From CSP1-1 sp035620615 (GTDB lineage: Archaea > Thermoproteota > Nitrososphaeria > Nitrososphaerales > Nitrosopumilaceae), in assembly GCA_035620615.1 (NCBI GenBank), contig DASPGM010000028.1, positions 1-22,219 of the forward strand: a stretch of 22,219 bases of DNA, read 5' to 3'. The translations under genes were made by a program, and so were the position numbers. Of this stretch, positions 14,734 to 21,157 are shown piece by piece. The notes beneath the pieces are model-generated. The model had not been told where the DNA came from, ran no database searches, and worked only from the letters and a program-made list of their open reading frames with translations. Every line of letters begins with the position of its first letter. The first letter of the stretch is position 1.

Positions 14734-16122
14734 ATGGTTAAAATGAAACAGAATATGGAAATTACAAAATTCATTCAAACAAAACCCTACAGCATTCTAG
14801 TAACAGGGGCAACTGGTTTTATTGGATCAAAACTTGTCGAAAAACTATCCCAAAAAGGATATTCGGTTAAGGGAATGTCTAGACAGAAAATTCAAGATAA
14901 ATCAGGAGTAAAATTCGTAAAAGCAGACGTATTCAATCCTGATGAATTACAAACTTGCTTAGAAGGCGTAGAAATTGCATTTTATTTACTTCACTCAATG
15001 GAAGGCGATAAGAAAAATTGGAAGGAATTTGCCTCTAGAGAGAAAACTCAGGCTAAGAATTTTCTAAAAGCAGCAACTAATGCAGGAGTAAAAAGAATAA
15101 TCTATCTTGGCGGACTCGTAAATGAAAGTCTTGATTTATCACCTCACATGAAAAGCAGAAAAGAGGTAGGAGAAATATTATCATCTGGTAGTATTCCAGT
15201 TACACAACTTCAAGCATCTTTGATTATTGGAGCACAAGGTGGCTCTTATGCAATGTTACGATATTTGGTAGAACGATTAAGAGTAATGGTATGTCCTAGT
15301 TGGGTAAAATCACTTGCCCAACCTATTGCATTAGATGATGTAATCGATTATTTGGTTGGATGTATGGAAAAACCTCAGACCAGTGGAAAAATCTATGATA
15401 TTGGAGGGCCAGAAAAATTAACCTACGAAGAATTGATGAGGCAATATGCTGCATATTTGAACAAAAACTTATTCATAATTGAAATTCCTTTTCTCACAAC
15501 TAGACTCTCATCTTACTGGGTAGATTTAATCACGCCCGTCAAAGCTTCACTTGCTAGACCTCTAATTGATAGTCTAGTACATGATACGATAGTAAGTGAC
15601 GATTCAATTACAAAAATAATTCCTCTCAGATTAAAATCTGTACGTGAATCAATTGATATTGCAACAAAGGAAACTTCTAAACAAAATCCTATCGCAAAAT
15701 CTAACGAAGAAAAAACAAATTTTATACTAAATCAAAAAATACTTTTAGGTACATTAATTGCATTTGCAATTTGTGGTACAACTTACTATTGGTTGGATGA
15801 TCGTATTGATGTTTATCAGCATACATGGTTAATAGCTTCAGTATTTTGGTATACTGCAATAGCATTTGCTTTTATTTTTGTTAGAAATAAAACAAGACTA
15901 GGATATCTAATAGCTGGACTACTTTCGTGGACTACATTAGGATTTTGGCTATTTGATAATTTCCACATAGCTTTCCAATCTTCATTGATCGCAGGTGAAC
16001 CAAACTTGTTGATGACTGTTAGAAATTTTATTGGAATTATAATTGCATCAATTGGCGTAATAGCATCTCATAATGTTTTTCATAAGGTTAGAAAATATCA
16101 GCAAAAAGGAATACCTATATGA
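14734..16122 (+). CDS. NAD(P)-binding SDR/NmrA-like protein fused to four membrane helices
   Basis: The N-terminal ~320 residues are an atypical/extended short-chain dehydrogenase. The Rossmann loop GATGFIG is at residues 25-31, SR at ~49-50 suggests NADPH, and the family block AFYLLHSMEG is followed by RIIYLGGLVNE. KSRKEVGEILSSG aligns with the catalytic-helix region, but a clear YxxxK is absent. The C-terminus (~residues 330-455) has four hydrophobic helices with conserved-looking Trp and Asp residues (TTYYWLDDRID; TTLGFWLFDNFHIAF). This layout resembles 'NAD(P)H-binding protein with DUF2867' relatives. The substrate is unknown; a membrane lipid or quinone-type substrate is possible. ATG 14734 is followed by in-frame ATGs at 14743 and 14755, so the exact start is uncertain. 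Confidence 0.78.
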   Translation: MVKMKQNMEITKFIQTKPYSILVTGATGFIGSKLVEKLSQKGYSVKGMSRQKIQDKSGVKFVKADVFNPDELQTCLEGVEIAFYLLHSMEGDKKNWKEFASREKTQAKNFLKAATNAGVKRIIYLGGLVNESLDLSPHMKSRKEVGEILSSGSIPVTQLQASLIIGAQGGSYAMLRYLVERLRVMVCPSWVKSLAQPIALDDVIDYLVGCMEKPQTSGKIYDIGGPEKLTYEELMRQYAAYLNKNLFIIEIPFLTTRLSSYWVDLITPVKASLARPLIDSLVHDTIVSDDSITKIIPLRLKSVRESIDIATKETSKQNPIAKSNEEKTNFILNQKILLGTLIAFAICGTTYYWLDDRIDVYQHTWLIASVFWYTAIAFAFIFVRNKTRLGYLIAGLLSWTTLGFWLFDNFHIAFQSSLIAGEPNLLMTVRNFIGIIIASIGVIASHNVFHKVRKYQQKGIPI

Positions 16123-16156
16123 AAAAGTTAGCACTAGGATAATAAGTTACCACTAG

Positions 16157-16164
16157 TTTATATG
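16157..16164 (+). promoter_or_regulatory. TATA box of the two-module secreted protein gene
   Basis: TTTATATG is centred 26-27 nt before ATG 16187, so the mRNA is probably leaderless. Confidence 0.55.
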
Positions 16165-16186
16165 CAATGAACGCAAATAATGCCTA

Positions 16187-17071
16187 ATGAACACATCAAT
16201 AACAGCAATCGCGGCAATCGTACTAGCAGGATTATTTGCACAATACGCAACTGCAGAAACTATCCCTGATTGGATTAGAAACAATGCATTATGGTGGTCA
16301 GAAGGATCAATAACTCAAACAGATTTTGTTTCAGGACTAGAATTTCTAATTCAAAAAAACATCTTACAAGTTCCTGCTACTCAAACAAGTGAAAACATCA
16401 CTGATCAAATTCCTGATTGGGTAAAAAATAATGCAGCATGGTGGGCTGAAGGAAAAGTAACTGATACCGAATTTGTTAACAGTGTACAATATTTGATAAA
16501 AATTGGATTAATTACCGTACAGAGTTCAGATTCAACTTCAAATGTTTCAATGGAGAAATCAGCAAAAGGTGATGCCTCATTAGAAGCAGAACTACAAGCC
16601 TGCCAAGAAATTACTAAAGCATATGATAGATTAAAATGTGAAGATGCAATCGAATTGAAAATCAAAATAGCCGAGTATAAGGTAAATTCAAAAATTTATC
16701 AAGTTGGCCCAATTACATTCTACTATCCAGGTGCTGAGGTTGAAACCATGTCTTCTGGTCAGGCAAATTTGAATATTCAAATACTTGCTGAAAACACTGG
16801 TTCAAATGACAATGTTGTACTTATGTGCACTGGACCCTCAGTATGTAATTATGATGTTTGGAATGGTGAAAAAGCATTCAAGTATTCTTCTACAGACTTT
16901 ACTTCCGGTCAAATAGCCCTAAAACCAGGTGTTGCAAAAGAGATCAGCATATTCTTTGGACCAAACATTGGATATGGTGGTACCACATTTGAGTACGATT
17001 CCACAAAAGACTATTACTTTAGAATTTCTGAACCTTGGGGAAGCGCTGAGATTCCATTGGAGCTAAAGTAG
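16187..17071 (+). CDS. Secreted protein with two N-terminal Trp-repeat modules
   Basis: A 294-aa exported protein. The signal peptide (residues 1-23, ending QYATAET) is followed at once by two modules: IPDWIRNNALWWSEGSITQT (residues ~25-60) and IPDWVKNNAAWWAEGKVTDT (~75-108). A helix rich in charged residues with two Cys (LQACQEITKAYDRLKCEDAI) comes next. The C-terminal ~125-residue beta domain contains IQILAENTGSNDNVVLMCTG and a Tyr-rich end. The module order is inverted relative to the 784-1614 protein, where the modules are C-terminal. This suggests a mobile adaptor, perhaps binding the cell surface or another envelope protein. A strong oligo-T terminator follows. Confidence 0.82.
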   Translation: MNTSITAIAAIVLAGLFAQYATAETIPDWIRNNALWWSEGSITQTDFVSGLEFLIQKNILQVPATQTSENITDQIPDWVKNNAAWWAEGKVTDTEFVNSVQYLIKIGLITVQSSDSTSNVSMEKSAKGDASLEAELQACQEITKAYDRLKCEDAIELKIKIAEYKVNSKIYQVGPITFYYPGAEVETMSSGQANLNIQILAENTGSNDNVVLMCTGPSVCNYDVWNGEKAFKYSSTDFTSGQIALKPGVAKEISIFFGPNIGYGGTTFEYDSTKDYYFRISEPWGSAEIPLELK

Positions 17072-17084
17072 TATGTTTACTATC

Positions 17085-17092
17085 TTTTTTTT
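17085..17092 (+). terminator. Oligo-T terminator
   Basis: Eight consecutive T residues 14 nt after the TAG of the preceding gene, a typical archaeal termination signal. Confidence 0.55.
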
Positions 17093-17119
17093 ACAATCAT
17101 TTGATTATCTGAAAAATTT

Positions 17120-17126
17120 GAGGTGG
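17120..17126 (+). promoter_or_regulatory. Shine-Dalgarno that sets the zinc-ribbon start
   Basis: GAGGTGG, nine nt before ATG 17135. Most other single genes in the window look leaderless, so this site stands out. Confidence 0.55.
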
Positions 17127-17134
17127 CAACTATA

Positions 17135-17344
17135 ATGGCAAGAACATGTAGAGGTATTTGTGAATACAAAAAAGCTGAATCTGTGCCAAATAGTCTTAGA
17201 TACAAAATAGGACAAAAACTATGTTCTTTTTGTGGGATTTTCTTTTCTATACAAGAACCTAGATGTCCATGTTGTCAGGCGGCCCTAAGAACAAAACCAC
17301 GAAGCAAAAAAAGCAAAAATGTACTCAAAAATGGTTTACATTAG
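17135..17344 (+). CDS. Small zinc-ribbon protein (MARTCRGIC family)
   Basis: A 69-aa protein with seven cysteines: C5 and C9 (TCRGIC), C30 and C33 (CSFC), and C44, C46, C47 (CPCC). The pairs C30/C33 and C44/C47 form a probable zinc ribbon. The basic C-terminus (RTKPRSKKSKN) suggests nucleic-acid contact. I recognise the general pattern from small thaumarchaeal proteins but not a function. The start is ATG 17135 rather than GTG 17123. GAGGTGG at 17120-17126 is a strong Shine-Dalgarno at the right distance for 17135 and overlaps the GTG. The 3' end overlaps the B12-binding protein gene by 14 nt, so the two are probably co-translated. Confidence 0.75.
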   Translation: MARTCRGICEYKKAESVPNSLRYKIGQKLCSFCGIFFSIQEPRCPCCQAALRTKPRSKKSKNVLKNGLH

Positions 17345-18179
17345 AAGCAAGAAGGTAAAGGGAGAGAATTATCTATATCTAGTCAAGAGTGAGTGGGATT
17401 CAAAGCAAAGCACCTCACGACAAAAAATTGTAAAGTATCTGGGAAATGCATCTACAGTAACAACTAACGATATTCCTGAAAATTATAGAAATGATCCAAA
17501 AATTGTTTCATTTTTGACATCAAAAACTGGCGAAGGAATCAAGAAAAAAGAAAAATTAATTGTGAAATTTCGAAAAGAGCTTTACAACCATCTTAGCAAT
17601 GGAGACTTTCAAGCATCTCTTAATTTATACAAAATATACCAAAAAAATATGGGAACAACTGATTTTTTTGATTGTATTTTAACTCCTGTAATGTATCAAG
17701 TTGGAGACCTTTGGGAAAAAAACAAAATTAGTATTTCAACTGAACATGTTTGTAGTAACATAGCACATAGCATTGTAAATGTAATAATGGAAAAAAACTC
17801 TGTACCAAGAACAAAACAAAAAATTCTCATTTGTACACCTAATGGTGAACAACATCATTTAGGATGCCAAATTTTAGAATCATATCTATCATGTAAAGGA
17901 TACAATGTTTCGAATTTATCCCCATCTGCTCCATCTGAATCAATATTAGAATCAATTAAAAAAATAAAACCTGATGCAGTTTTAGTATCAATTACTCTTC
18001 AAGATAACATCAAAGTTGCTCAAAGATTAGTAAAAAAAATTAGAGAACAATATGACTCACCAATCTTTATTGGTGGACAAGCACTTTTTGTAGGCAACAC
18101 AGCTTTTGATGGAACCATAATAAAAGAACAATCACTAGATGAGATTTCAAAGACAATAAAAAATGAATTACGAGGATAA
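17331..18179 (+). CDS. CarH-like cobalamin-binding protein with a novel N-terminal domain
   Basis: A 282-aa protein. Residues ~75-160 are a helical B12-cap domain with W128-x9-E138-H139, the signature of CarH/CarA-type light-sensing cobalamin proteins. Residues ~163-280 are a Rossmann-like B12-binding domain (ILICTPNGEQHHLGCQILES), with E173-x-H175-x2-G178 supplying the candidate lower ligand His175. Residues 1-45 (VYIRSKKVKGENYLYLVKSE; RQKIVKYLGN) are not a MerR helix-turn-helix; they resemble the N-terminal domain of IS1634/IS4-type transposases. In known CarH proteins adenosylcobalamin photolysis changes DNA binding. A similar light or B12 switch is inferred here. ATG 17319 adds four residues; I prefer 17331 (MVYIRSKK). 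The 3' end carries GAGGA for the next gene. Confidence 0.82.
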   Translation: MVYIRSKKVKGENYLYLVKSEWDSKQSTSRQKIVKYLGNASTVTTNDIPENYRNDPKIVSFLTSKTGEGIKKKEKLIVKFRKELYNHLSNGDFQASLNLYKIYQKNMGTTDFFDCILTPVMYQVGDLWEKNKISISTEHVCSNIAHSIVNVIMEKNSVPRTKQKILICTPNGEQHHLGCQILESYLSCKGYNVSNLSPSAPSESILESIKKIKPDAVLVSITLQDNIKVAQRLVKKIREQYDSPIFIGGQALFVGNTAFDGTIIKEQSLDEISKTIKNELRG

Positions 18180-18181
18180 AA

Positions 18182-18532
18182 ATGCCGCATGTTGTATTAA
18201 ATAAAAAAATAGATCTTGACAGTCTTTCTACAAAATTTCAAGAAATATTTCAAAAAGAACCTTTTCTAATTAAAATTCAAAATATCTTTTTAGATAGAGA
18301 AAAAAGATGTGCACTGATACCTACTGTAGTTATAGACGAGAAAAATCAACAATTTTTAATTGAAATCACCTCTAGAGAAGGAAAAACCACTGTTAGATTG
18401 TATCCAGGAACTGATCCTGAAAAAACTGAAGGAGTTAAAACTGCAATGGGAATCTTGACTAAAAAAATACAAGAAATCTTTAGCGGAGTTGCAATCTCTA
18501 AAACAAATATTGAAAACTACATTCCTCGATGA
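18182..18532 (+). CDS. Conserved small protein of unknown function
   Basis: A 116-aa soluble alpha/beta protein I cannot place in a family. Secondary-structure pattern: helix (DLDSLSTKFQEIFQKEPFLI), strands (KCALIPTVVIDEKNQQFLIE then ITSREGKTTVRLYPGTD), and a C-terminal helix (TEGVKTAMGILTKKIQEIF). No Cys-pair metal motif, signal or membrane segment is present. It starts two nt after the B12-binding gene, whose last codons contain a GAGGA Shine-Dalgarno, and it lies 13 nt before the pyrimidine-dimer glycosylase. It is therefore very likely part of the same transcript. Confidence 0.65.
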   Translation: MPHVVLNKKIDLDSLSTKFQEIFQKEPFLIKIQNIFLDREKRCALIPTVVIDEKNQQFLIEITSREGKTTVRLYPGTDPEKTEGVKTAMGILTKKIQEIFSGVAISKTNIENYIPR

Positions 18533-18545
18533 TTTTTGAAATAAT

Positions 18546-18875
18546 ATGAGAATTTGGGATTTATCTCCAACTAAACTTTGTAGATTACATTTACTTGGAG
18601 AACATAGAGAACTGCATGCAATTTGGTCTATACTAACTCAAGACAAGAAAGGATATTCACTACATCCAGAAACCATCAGATGGAGAGGGAAGCTTAAAGC
18701 ATTGTACATGAGACACGAAGAACTTGTTAAAGAGATGAACCAAAGAGGTTACAACCATCAAAGTCCTCTTAATCAAAAATTAGCCGTAGGTCTGTCTAAA
18801 CAAGACCTTTTTGTTGATTCTATACCAGATCAAATTAAAAATTTACGACAAAAACACTGTAAATGCAAGTTGTGA
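18546..18875 (+). CDS. Pyrimidine-dimer DNA glycosylase (T4 endonuclease V family)
   Basis: A 109-aa protein of the Pyr_excise family, whose T4 member DenV removes UV-induced cyclobutane pyrimidine dimers and nicks the abasic site. The family block LHLLGEHRELHAIWSIL (residues ~14-30) contains R21 and E22, corresponding to DenV R22 and catalytic E23. The second block is YSLHPETIRWRGKLKALYMR followed by HEELVKEMNQRGYNHQSPLN. Residue 2 is Arg, not the Thr whose alpha-amine is the DenV nucleophile, so the chemistry may differ, as in other cellular members. The C-terminus ends with HCKCKL. It is last in the cluster with the CarH-like protein, consistent with a light/UV response. Confidence 0.82.
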   Translation: MRIWDLSPTKLCRLHLLGEHRELHAIWSILTQDKKGYSLHPETIRWRGKLKALYMRHEELVKEMNQRGYNHQSPLNQKLAVGLSKQDLFVDSIPDQIKNLRQKHCKCKL

Positions 18876-18883
18876 ATCCAAAA

Positions 18884-18970
18884 AACGCACCGCTATAGGT
18901 TTAAGACCCCGTGGACATGAACTAAACATATGCAGCCCTGAACGGTTGCGTTAAGTCGCTCTTCCAACAT
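18884..18970 (+). ncRNA. Candidate structured RNA
   Basis: A patch richer in G+C than its surroundings, in the 173-bp gap after the glycosylase gene. AACGCACCG (18884-18892) pairs with CGGTTGCGTT (18943-18952) with one bulged T. Inside, GTTTA (18899-18903) pairs with TAAAC (18923-18927). CCAACA follows about ten nt after the stem, reminiscent of an H/ACA-type tail, but no kink-turn is obvious. It could also be a 3' UTR element or processing site of the upstream cluster. No good TATA box of its own was found. Confidence 0.3.
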
Positions 18971-19018
18971 ATCTTACCTGTTCATTTTTAATAATCAAAA
19001 TTGAAAATCATCTCATGG

Positions 19019-19026
19019 GTATATTA
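19019..19026 (+). promoter_or_regulatory. TATA box of the Met-rich cupredoxin gene
   Basis: GTATATTA is centred 26 nt before ATG 19049, so the transcript is probably leaderless and independent of the upstream cluster. Confidence 0.55.
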
Positions 19027-19048
19027 GAAAAATCACTTTAATTTTTTT

Positions 19049-19942
19049 ATGATAAGCCAAGCAATTTGGGTAGGTATTACCGTTGGTGTATTTATTGCAG
19101 GATTGGGAATAGGATATGCATTATTGCAATCTGATAATCCCTCCGCTATGATGAATGATCCTCAGCATATGAAAAAAATGATGAATGATCCACAAACTAT
19201 GGACCAATTTCATTCCATGATGATGAATGATCCAGAACATATGCAGAAAATGATGAATGATCCAAAGCATATACAAAAAATGACCGAGATGATGCGAAAT
19301 AATCCTCAAACCATGAATAGTTTAATGAATTCTATGATGTCTGACCCACAAATGTGGAATCAATGGACGGGAAACATGATGAATGATCCTCAATTAATGA
19401 CCCAATGGCATCAACAAATGATGCAAAATCCTCAAGTTTTCAATAATTGGATGAATACAATGATGTCAGATCCTCAGACAATGCAACAGTGGTATCACTC
19501 AATGATGAACAATCCACAATTCATGAATAAATGGATGGGCCAAATGATGAATGATCTCAATTTTCAACAACAGTATATGGGACCATGGATGATGATGAGA
19601 GATCCACAGTTTATGCAAAATCTGAGAAGCCAATATGCACAACAGACAAACCTTGAGAGTTCTGCAGTTAAAACAAACACAGTTTCCATACTTGCAGATA
19701 CTTGGCAATACATGGCCACCAAGGCGTATTCGCCGTCGGTAATCAAAGTATCATCTGGCACAACAGTAACATGGAAAAATGCAGACCAAATAATTCACAC
19801 AGTTACTGATCTTGGAGGCAAGTTTGATTCTGGATTTATTCAACCAGCAGAAACATGGCAATATACATTTGATTCAAATGATACCTACTATTACTTCTGC
19901 AGCATTCATCCTTGGATGAAAGGCGCTGTTATAGTGTCATAA
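19049..19942 (+). CDS. Membrane-anchored cupredoxin with twelve Met-rich repeats
   Basis: A 297-aa protein. A membrane anchor (residues ~5-26) is followed by ~165 residues of degenerate repeats of the type MM-N/S-D-P-Q-x-M (about twelve copies, residues ~34-195), with extra Trp, Gln and His. The C-terminal ~95 residues form a plastocyanin-like domain (SPSVIKVSSGTTVTWKNADQ) with type 1 copper ligands H250, C284, H287 and M290 (IIHTVTD; YFCSIHPWMKG). The cupredoxin should shuttle electrons outside the membrane, where ammonia oxidation by these archaea takes place. Clustered Met and His suggest that the repeat region binds Cu(I) and may load or buffer copper; this is inference. Another reading is a structural spacer. 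It has its own TATA box and no partner gene. Confidence 0.87.
   Translation: MISQAIWVGITVGVFIAGLGIGYALLQSDNPSAMMNDPQHMKKMMNDPQTMDQFHSMMMNDPEHMQKMMNDPKHIQKMTEMMRNNPQTMNSLMNSMMSDPQMWNQWTGNMMNDPQLMTQWHQQMMQNPQVFNNWMNTMMSDPQTMQQWYHSMMNNPQFMNKWMGQMMNDLNFQQQYMGPWMMMRDPQFMQNLRSQYAQQTNLESSAVKTNTVSILADTWQYMATKAYSPSVIKVSSGTTVTWKNADQIIHTVTDLGGKFDSGFIQPAETWQYTFDSNDTYYYFCSIHPWMKGAVIVS
19147..19620 (+). repeat. Degenerate coding repeat 'atgatgaatgatcct/caca'
   Basis: Recurring ATGATGAATGATCC-type units (for example at 19147, 19180, 19219, 19249, 19375 and 19543) encode the MMNDPQ motif. The spacing varies from about 30 to 60 nt, so this is an old, diverged repeat rather than a recent tandem expansion. Confidence 0.75.
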
Positions 19943-20050
19943 ACAATCTCTAAACAAACCTAAACCTATTTTCAGTAACAACATTTTATGCCTTAACCGC
20001 AAATTCTAATTTCTGATCATAGAACAAAAGCTGATAATCACCATACTATC

Positions 20051-20058
20051 TTAAATCC
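20051..20058 (+). promoter_or_regulatory. TATA-like box of the interrupted cupredoxin gene
   Basis: TTAAATCC is centred about 25 nt before TTG 20079. It supports TTG as the start of a leaderless mRNA and shows that the interrupted gene keeps its promoter. Confidence 0.4.
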
Positions 20059-20078
20059 ATACACCCTATTCAGAATTA

Positions 20079-20270
20079 TTGGCAAATACTTCTGCTACCT
20101 TGGGAATAAGTATAGCCGCAATAGTTATTGCGTCTATTGGAATTGTTATTGCCATAACTTCAATGAATGATTCAGATGATTTTATGGAAGCCAAAGAAAC
20201 CTATGTTCCTCAAACAAGAGAGGTATACTTGTTTTCTCAGGTTGACGAACACATAGACGAGGAAGCATAA
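20079..20270 (+). pseudogene. Upstream half of a cupredoxin gene split by an in-frame TAA
   Basis: TTG 20079 opens a 63-codon frame with a membrane anchor (residues ~6-28, LGISIAAIVIASIGIVIAIT) and a short extracytosolic stretch (KETYVPQTREVYLFSQVDEH). It then ends at TAA 20268-20270. The same frame continues beyond the stop as GIFPDMFSQDTIVVKQGDKV, the start of a cupredoxin beta-barrel. In related archaeal proteins I expect anchor and copper domain to be one polypeptide. A single base change from GAA, CAA or AAA explains the stop. Alternatives are a sequencing error, readthrough, or a stand-alone anchored peptide. Confidence 0.7.
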
Positions 20271-20285
20271 GGAATTTTTCCAGAT

Positions 20286-20546
20286 ATGTTCTCGCAGGAT
20301 ACTATAGTTGTAAAACAAGGTGATAAAGTAAAAATTCATTTTTACAACTTGGAACCAATTGAATCTCAAGAGCATCATACTTTTACTATAAATGATCCTG
20401 CATACAAAACTCATAACGATATTAACGCAGGAGAAGATACTCTAATAGAGTTTACAGCATCAACGAGTGGAGTCTATGAATATCTCTGTACTTTTCATCA
20501 ACCTACGATGAGAGGAGAATTTGTTGTTCTTCCTTCAGACGATTGA
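20286..20546 (+). pseudogene. Downstream half: type 1 copper domain without its anchor
   Basis: 86 codons from ATG 20286 in the same frame as the upstream half, encoding a cupredoxin. Strands are DTIVVKQGDKVKIHFYNLEP, the first His ligand is in EHHTFTIND, and C-x2-H-x3-M is in CTFHQPTMRGEF near the C-terminus. All candidate copper ligands are intact. The polypeptide lacks a signal or anchor, and its real N-terminus lies before the ATG (GIFPD precedes it in frame), so re-initiation at 20286 would yield a cytosolic and slightly truncated domain. The intact ligand set suggests that the interruption is recent, an assembly error, or bypassed. Confidence 0.7.
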
Positions 20547-20644
20547 ATAAAAAATTGAAAAATTCACTGGACCTCTCTTAAATTCACATATCGGACATTT
20601 TTTCTCTGATCATATGTTGTAGTATGTAGAAAATATGCATATTC

Positions 20645-20652
20645 TTTAAATA
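20645..20652 (+). promoter_or_regulatory. TATA box of the 20675 gene
   Basis: TTTAAATA is centred 26-27 nt before the GTG at 20675, supporting this GTG as a leaderless start. Confidence 0.5.
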
Positions 20653-20674
20653 CAGTTTTACATTATTTGTTCTA

Positions 20675-21136
20675 GTGAAATTAAAACCTTCATTACCAAT
20701 TATCTTTGCATCAGTTATTGCATTTACACTAATTATTACAGTGGCACCTTCTGCTATGGCAGATTCTGGGGATGGCACAAAATCTTACAAGGGACATTGG
20801 GCTATTTCTATAGGGGAGCAGGTAGGTACTATACAAATTACAGAATCTTCTGATAAAGAACAACTAAAAACACAGGCAATCTCCGTTGATGAAGCAACTA
20901 AAGGATATGAAAATATTGTAAAGGCTCGTCTTGGAAAGGCAGTAAATGATTCTGGAGAATATTATCTTATATGGAAAATAGTCAGTGTTGATGATGAAAA
21001 CTCTGACACTAAGACATTTACCGTATATGCATTAGATGCCGGAACAGGGAATCTTCTAACCACTATGGTCAAAGAAGGTGGCAGTTGCGGTGACAAGGAC
21101 AAATCAAAAACAACTACAACCTCTGAAAAAGCATAA
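20675..21136 (+). CDS. Secreted PepSY-like domain protein
   Basis: A 153-aa exported protein starting with GTG, supported by a TATA box at the leaderless distance. The signal peptide covers residues 1-30 (IIFASVIAFTLIITVAPSAM, then ADS). The mature part fits a PepSY-type domain, known from propeptides and membrane regulators that inhibit peptidases. A helix ISVDEATKGYENIVKARLGK is followed by strands YYLIWKIVSVDDENSDTKTF and TVYALDAGTGNLLTTM. The end is Gly/Lys/Thr-rich with one Cys. The assignment is by pattern and tentative. It sits 21 nt before a membrane protein gene that may share the transcript. Confidence 0.65.
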   Translation: MKLKPSLPIIFASVIAFTLIITVAPSAMADSGDGTKSYKGHWAISIGEQVGTIQITESSDKEQLKTQAISVDEATKGYENIVKARLGKAVNDSGEYYLIWKIVSVDDENSDTKTFTVYALDAGTGNLLTTMVKEGGSCGDKDKSKTTTTSEKA

Positions 21137-21157
21137 TATTTTTTCTATTGAATAAGA

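Noticed and set aside
18884..18970. Cobalamin riboswitch near the B12-binding gene
   Set aside because: The element is downstream of the cluster, short, and lacks the conserved B12-box sequence; archaeal B12 riboswitches of this kind are not expected.
19121..19761. Three His/Ile-rich minus-strand frames
   Set aside because: They are antisense to the Met-rich repeat gene; the His-Ile pattern is the reverse complement of the ATGATGAAT repeat.
20172..20414. 80-aa minus-strand frame spanning the interrupted cupredoxin
   Set aside because: It has no signal, domain or promoter and lies antisense to the two recognisable halves of a cupredoxin.
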